From Raphanus sativus (Eukaryota; Streptophyta; Magnoliopsida; Brassicales; Brassicaceae): a stretch of DNA of 64,000 bases. Position 1 is the first letter of the stretch. The number at the start of each line of letters is the position of its first letter. Under the pieces are notes generated by a model. That model saw nothing but the letters and a program-made list of their open reading frames with translations, made no database searches and was not told the origin of the DNA. The DNA is taken from the NCBI RefSeq assembly GCF_000801105.2, contig NC_079518.1, positions 18,642,800-18,706,799 on the forward strand. Reading direction: 5' to 3'. This document shows, one piece after another, positions 58,589-64,000 of this stretch. The position numbers and the translations under genes are program-made.

Positions 58589-58832
58589 TTTTTGACTCAT
58601 ATTCCATGAATAATTATGTGACACTTATCCTATCTTAATTTTGTTTTATATTAAACACTATGACACATGTTAGATTATCATTGGCATCTCCCATGTATTC
58701 TATACGTGTGCGTGTTATGGGAATAGTGGCTAACTGGCTATCATCATAAACTGAGAAGACTTGGTTTTGAAAGGGAGAACGACATGTCCCTAACAATGTA
58801 CAATGGCAACAGCTATGGTAAATAATGAAATA

Positions 58833-59886
58833 CTAGAGTTTTGACCCGCACGTCCGTGCGGGTATTCTTTTTATTTTTATATATTGATCAGTATTTTTTA
58901 TATGATAATACATATTTTTAGACATTAACCTAAGACATATATTTTCATAATATGACATTTGTATACACAATACTATTTTTGTTTATATGCTTTCAAGCTA
59001 GGAGTAAGGTATATTTCTATTGTTTGGTGGATGGAGGGTGTAAGTTTTTAACGAAATCTTAAAAAAAAAATAGATATCAAACTTGATTTACAAAATTTTA
59101 AAGAGAATATATGTGTTATATATAAATTTAATAACTATTCATATTTTTCTCTAATTAATTATGTTTGGTTAGTTAATATAATAGATATGAAACTTGATTT
59201 ACACGTTATATACTGAGAATATACTAATTTAGAATAAGAAATTTTCCATTCCTTTAATTTTGATTATATAACCAAATTTGATTTGTTAAGATAAGAGATT
59301 TTGATTTGTTACTATAAAGTAGCATACGATTAGGATGTTATTTAAACAGGAATATTTTTATATGGATATCAAATGTGATTTACACTTTTTATAAACAGAA
59401 AAAATCTATTTTTATTTATATAGAAATATCACGTTTGAATAGATTACATTTGTAATCTCTACTATCTGATATGACATTTGATTTAGTGGTGGTATACACA
59501 TATTAAAGGTATTCTCATATAAAAGGTATTTAAATGGTCGAGAGTTCCATGTTAGTTTATTTTAAATTAGTATATAATCGTATGAATACATCATATATGA
59601 TTTTGCAAAGGAAAATTTTCACCGAGTACGATAAGATATAATTGTGATGAATCTTAGTTGACTAAATTGATGATAATTTTAAGTTAAATAATTCAGTTGA
59701 CCAAACAATTGAATTGCGATGGTTTGTTTAAGTTGTTAATGAGGGTGTACGCATAATGTTTGGTTAGCTATTTAAATTCAATTGGTTTGATTTAAGTGTT
59801 AAATATGGTTTAGTTTAGTGGCATAGATTTGTAATATTTGAGAAAAAATAAGGGTTAATTTCAATTTGTACTTCAATTTTAATAGA
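58833..59886 (-). mobile_element. Non-autonomous Helitron (1054 bp)
   Basis: Minus-strand start TCTATTAAAATTGAAGTAC and end hairpin CCCGCACGGACGTGCGGG then TCAAAACTCTAG at 58833-58836. The inner edge (GGGTTAATTTCAATTTGTAC) matches the Helitron at 12988-13954, so both belong to one family. Confidence 0.85.
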
Positions 59887-60046
59887 TTAGATAGTATCAA
59901 TATATCATTAGCATTTATTTATTGGATCACAAGTGGTCTAGACTCTAGAGAATGATAAACAATTTGGATTCTTTTGGGTGTACCGTGTACCATTACCATA
60001 TCATACTTAGCGTTTCGTAAATATTTAATTAGTCTTCGAGAACGCA

Positions 60047-61074
60047 TCTATCTTATTAAAGTAGAAATACTTTAAGCTTTTGTTTGGAAACATAGATAAT
60101 AGTAAAAAAAATATAATATTGTTTGGATAAATAGATAGTAGTATATTAAGAAAAATAATAATGAGCTTAATTTGAATCATAGATTATTATGGCCCAAAGT
60201 ACAATTAACATTATTTTTGGGTTTTATATGATTGTTATAAATTTGTTAAAGAAAATTATAAAATTATTTATAGTTTCTTTTGAAGGGATTTTTGAATAAA
60301 TAAAGAACAAAATGTAATTTATTTATATAAATATATATTTTGTATGATATTTTCTGTTTTCATATATTTTAAACACTTTTCACAAAATTTCTTGATATAT
60401 AATTTAAAAAATACAGTATAACTATATAAGTGATTCACCTCATGAGTTATTATGTGTATTTAAGAGTGAAACACCATTGTTAAGTAAAAGAATTATTAAA
60501 TTACAAAAGTATAAATATTTGTAAAATTCTTACTACTGTGTTTACGGGTTACAAACGCCTTTATAACACAATACAGAGCTGAAATACATAGTTTAAACAA
60601 TAAACAAAAGTAGTAAAACTGAAATCGTTAAATGTTAGTTTTTTAAGTTTGTAAATACTGTAAATTCATCATAATTATTTATCAAAAAAATATATACATA
60701 TTTATTCCTAAAATTTTGGAAGATTTTGCGTGGGAATCTTCTCATTTAAACCAAAGTCCAACACTTAATCTCCACGAAAATAGAATAGAGATTCGTTGAA
60801 CACTTCAAGGTTGTTGCTTTTGGTGGTACAATTACGAAATAAAAAGTTTAAATAATAAACAATAAGCAATACAATTTCGTTCAACCAATTTAAAGTCTTG
60901 AAATGTTTATATATATCATAAAAACAAAAACCAGCTCAATATCAATGTGGATGCGCGAATCAGTTTCTAATATTATTTACCACAATAAACTAAAGTAGTA
61001 AAAATTGTACCCATTAACTTTTTGGTTTTCAAAATTTTATATATATCATAAAAATTGGACGGGTTAAGATCTAG
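60047..61074 (+). mobile_element. Helitron-like element (1028 bp), weak hairpin
   Basis: Starts TCTATCTTATTAAAGTAG after an A and ends GGTTAAGATCTAG before a T. The 3' hairpin is decayed. No gene inside. Confidence 0.6.
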
Positions 61075-61697
61075 TTTAACTTATAATAAACGACTAACCG
61101 TTAATATAAGTAATGTTTTAGTCTTTCGCGAAAATGAAAAGATACCTGATCTATTTTCTTGGTTTCTTGTCTTGTGAATGCACGCCTGGCATAGTCGCAG
61201 ACTTATATAATATATGATTAACAGGTTTTGGATTTGTATGTCCATACATTCTTCAAGTGTTGTATTAAATCATGTAATCTTTTATTAAAAAAAGTATGCG
61301 AGTAAACCCTTTTCAACGCAAATGAAACTTATGACTTCCAAAACTCATATATTTTCATTGACAATTATGAGTTTGAAATTACATCAAATAAAATTACATC
61401 AAATAAAATAGACTATTTAAATATAACAGTCTCTCCATCGTTATTAATGGTAGAAAAACAGTTGACTGCTTAATACGAGAGGAAAACAAGAAACAAAGAA
61501 CTGTCTAGAAATTTTGCCCAAAAAAAAAAAAAGTGAACTGTCTAGAAACTGTAATTGTTCGATTTATTGGTACTAAAAGTCTAAAATGTAACTGCGTACT
61601 TGTATTCGTCATATATACAAGTATTATCTTGGCTCATCTATTACAATAAAGGCAATAACACATGAAACAATCAATTACATTTATTAATCGAGCGCCT
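61075..61697. other. Intergenic, nothing recognised
   Basis: AT-rich, with an A-run near 61520. No gene or RNA signal. Confidence 0.5.
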
Positions 61698-61700
61698 AAG

Positions 61701-61904
61701 AGCATCATTATCCCTAAATTGCTTAGGTTGAGGTGCTTAGAAAAAAATACAATGTGATGCTTTTTTTTTCTCTTGTACAGTGTAAGCAACATCACTTTTA
61801 GTGCTTAATTAAGCACTTATGCTTCTTCTTCATCTTCTCTTTCCTCTTTTTTATTAATAAAAAATGGCTAAGCAATCCCTAAATATCTTGGGATAATCAT
61901 GCTC
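61701..61904. mobile_element. Harbinger/Tourist-type MITE (204 bp)
   Basis: Inverted ends GAGCATCATTATCCC and GGGATAATCATGCTC are flanked by TAA on both sides (61698-61700 and 61905-61907), the 3-bp target of PIF/Harbinger elements. Confidence 0.85.
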
Positions 61905-61907
61905 TAA

Positions 61908-64000
61908 GCGAGAGTACCTATTAATGAAGTAGTATATGCTCGGCTTGCACAGTCGTGAGTTGAAAGTTTGAAACAGCCGTTTTCGCCTAATTTAAATCCA
62001 AAACATTATGTAGTTATAAAAAACATACGATCGAAATAAGTCTAAACTTTTACTACAGTTAATTTAATACTTATGAATGTATGTTCAGTACAACATTACG
62101 AGCTGGATTTCACAAGTTAAAGATCATATATGTGCGAGAAAATGGTTAGACTAATGGTGGAAGAATCAAATACTATGGATTGGCAAGTGGCAGCAAAACA
62201 TATAAAGGAAAAACATTAAAGTATGACAATTTTAATGTCATCAGCCCATGTGGTCCCTAATAAGGGTTTGCTTGTGAGTTGTGACTGCTTTACCACAAAA
62301 ATCATAAATCATCGCATGGGGTAAGTACGAAAAGAGAGCTAGAAATATCATTTACGTTTCATACTAATATTTAGTCTTTGAGCAAGCTATAATATTTTTA
62401 TTATTTTTAAACTGAACAAGATATAATATTATGTTGAAAAATAGTTTTCATCGTATGTAACATCAAATGAAGCATAGTATTCTATTACACTAGAGGGATA
62501 TCTGGTTCTATATGTATCAAAAGACAGAACACGAATCCGAGCCGGCTTTATTAAGTTTAGATCAGACTGGTTTTTATATAATTATTAGTCTCAAGAACAT
62601 CTCTGGTTGAGCCTATTTACGATCAGCATGACCTTGTTAATTTTAAAGAGTTGGAACAAGACAATTCAATTTTACACAACATCATACTTGATAAGTGATA
62701 ACATACATCTAAATTTATTATTAAATCTTCTCGCATAGGTCCTGCAAAGGTAAGGGGCAGATTGATATATATTATATATGATTTTGAGTTTTTTTTATCT
62801 CACTACGTACTATCATCATTTTTTGAACGAACATATCATTATATTAAAATAGGAAACGTAGTGAATATAGCCTAGTGGGTTTATTATATCAGGCTAGTGG
62901 TTTCGTCATACCAAAGTCGGAGGTGTGAAATTGTTTTGATTGAATATACAATCATCATAGATTTCATAAGTGGCGTGTGTTTTGGCATAACACACACTTA
63001 ATAGTTTACTTACGTCGGTAGAAACTTGAAAGGCGGAAGTTTGTTCTTTTTTTCTCTTTTGATTGTTTTGAAGAAGAGTGTATAAAATATGCTTACACCA
63101 AATTCTTCAGCTTAATAATTAAAACTTTATCACAAAAGGGGCACAGACTTGTAAATGGGTACATATATGGTCCATCCGATCAACATAATCATGCACTTTG
63201 TAGCGCTTTTATGGCAATTTAAAGAAATCGCACCAACCGAAACATGCCACATTACTAATAAATGCATATAATAAATTAAAATTAAAGAAAGTCAGATTTC
63301 TATAGCAAACTGTCGTGAATTCTCAGTGATCTTTAGTTTATTGCTTTCTCGGCAACAAATCGACACATAACATAACACAAAGTTACAGAAAAGGAAGGTC
63401 GCAAAGAAGATTATCTATGTGCGGAAAGGGCAGATGATCATCTCTTTTTTTCCTAATCCATTTTAATTTCCTAAAGCGTTACTTCATATCTTATATTAAT
63501 ATGGAGAAGAAATGTTATTCTCATAGAGGTTGTAAACAAGACAATGAGGACGATACAGACAGAAAAGTTTGGAGTTTAAATATTTTGCTAGAGTATCTGC
63601 TGCTTTGTTATTGTATTACAGTTTGAGTTCTCTTATTGTATTTTTATTGAGACAACAAAATCAATCGATTTGTAAGTATGAATTGATACTTCCCTCGCTT
63701 AACCATAAACATTTTGTGAGGCCTTGCACGCCTACGAAATCTAGGCCTACTTCTAAAGAAAACAATTAAGGCCCAACCAGCCTGATGAACTTGCTCTTGT
63801 TATTCCTACAATCTTCAGAAAAAAATTGATGTTTGAGACTCTTTTTCCAATGCCCAAGTATTTGCCTCACCTCAAAAGCTCAAAAGCCCAAGTTAATACA
63901 CAAGTCTCGAAATTGTATGGTTATGTAATGTACAGCCCATTAGAAACTAGCATTTTCAATAAAAATATAATAAACTAGTAATTTTGGGGATCGTTTCTGG
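61908..64000. other. Intergenic to the window end
   Basis: No gene supported. GGCCCA or GCCCA words cluster at about 63770-63940 (site II-like), which may be part of a promoter for a gene just beyond the window. The 63569-63769 frame has no family features. Confidence 0.45.

Noticed and set aside
62860..62960. Possible SINE head (TAGCCTAGTGGG, an A-box-like word)
   Set aside because: The B-box partner is poor and no tail or target duplication was seen.

Overview
The window is nuclear DNA of a Brassicaceae plant, most likely Brassica or a close relative. The main evidence is at the right: a VIN3-like PHD-FNIII-VEL gene sits about 5 kb from an SmF snRNP gene. In Arabidopsis the corresponding genes, as I recall them, are At4g30200 and At4g30220, with ATR2 between them. 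About three quarters of the window is transposon or tandem-repeat DNA. No tRNA, rRNA or CRISPR was seen.

Left (1-38.7 kb). The base layer is a tandem array of roughly 1.8-kb units, each carrying a two-exon defensin-like (DEFL) gene. One copy is open (33612-33944) and three are broken. The array has been split by nested insertions: a Ty1/copia 3' end (1-4964), a probable DNA transposon holding a young, internally deleted chromovirus (8413-11221), Helitrons, a truncated Athila-type gypsy element (14.2-20.4 kb), and a 9.5-kb Mutator-like element (about 23970-33444).

The most interesting region is that Mutator-like element. It has convergent genes: a DUF1985-type/Ulp1 protease gene on + (25204-28987) and a MULE transposase on - (29644-32049). 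Its introns, intergenic space and flanks, but hardly its exons, are packed with the motif AAGTCGTC/GACGACTT. Cores repeat at fixed 12-bp and 15-16-bp steps in alternating orientation. This matches what is known of Arabidopsis VANDAL elements, whose VANC proteins (some with DUF1985 and Ulp1 domains) bind short element-specific motifs and lift silencing. Here both the protein family and the motif array are in one element, with a motif unlike those I know of. A 260-bp-arm palindrome lies in the presumed 5' intron of the transposase.

Middle (38.7-47.4 kb). A partial MULE-like insertion carries a 192-bp tandem repeat and runs into a 100-N gap. Then come a host gene of unknown function (41277-42059, -), a LINE-type fragment with a 15-bp target duplication, a Helitron and a Stowaway MITE.

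Right (47.4-64 kb). The SmF gene (+), a 1.56-kb fold-back Mutator element with a 9-bp target duplication, an inverted pair of broken aspartyl-protease genes, the VEL1/VIL2 gene (-), then Helitrons, a Harbinger-type MITE and AT-rich intergenic DNA. ATR2 is absent from its expected place between VEL1 and SmF, consistent with gene loss after genome triplication.
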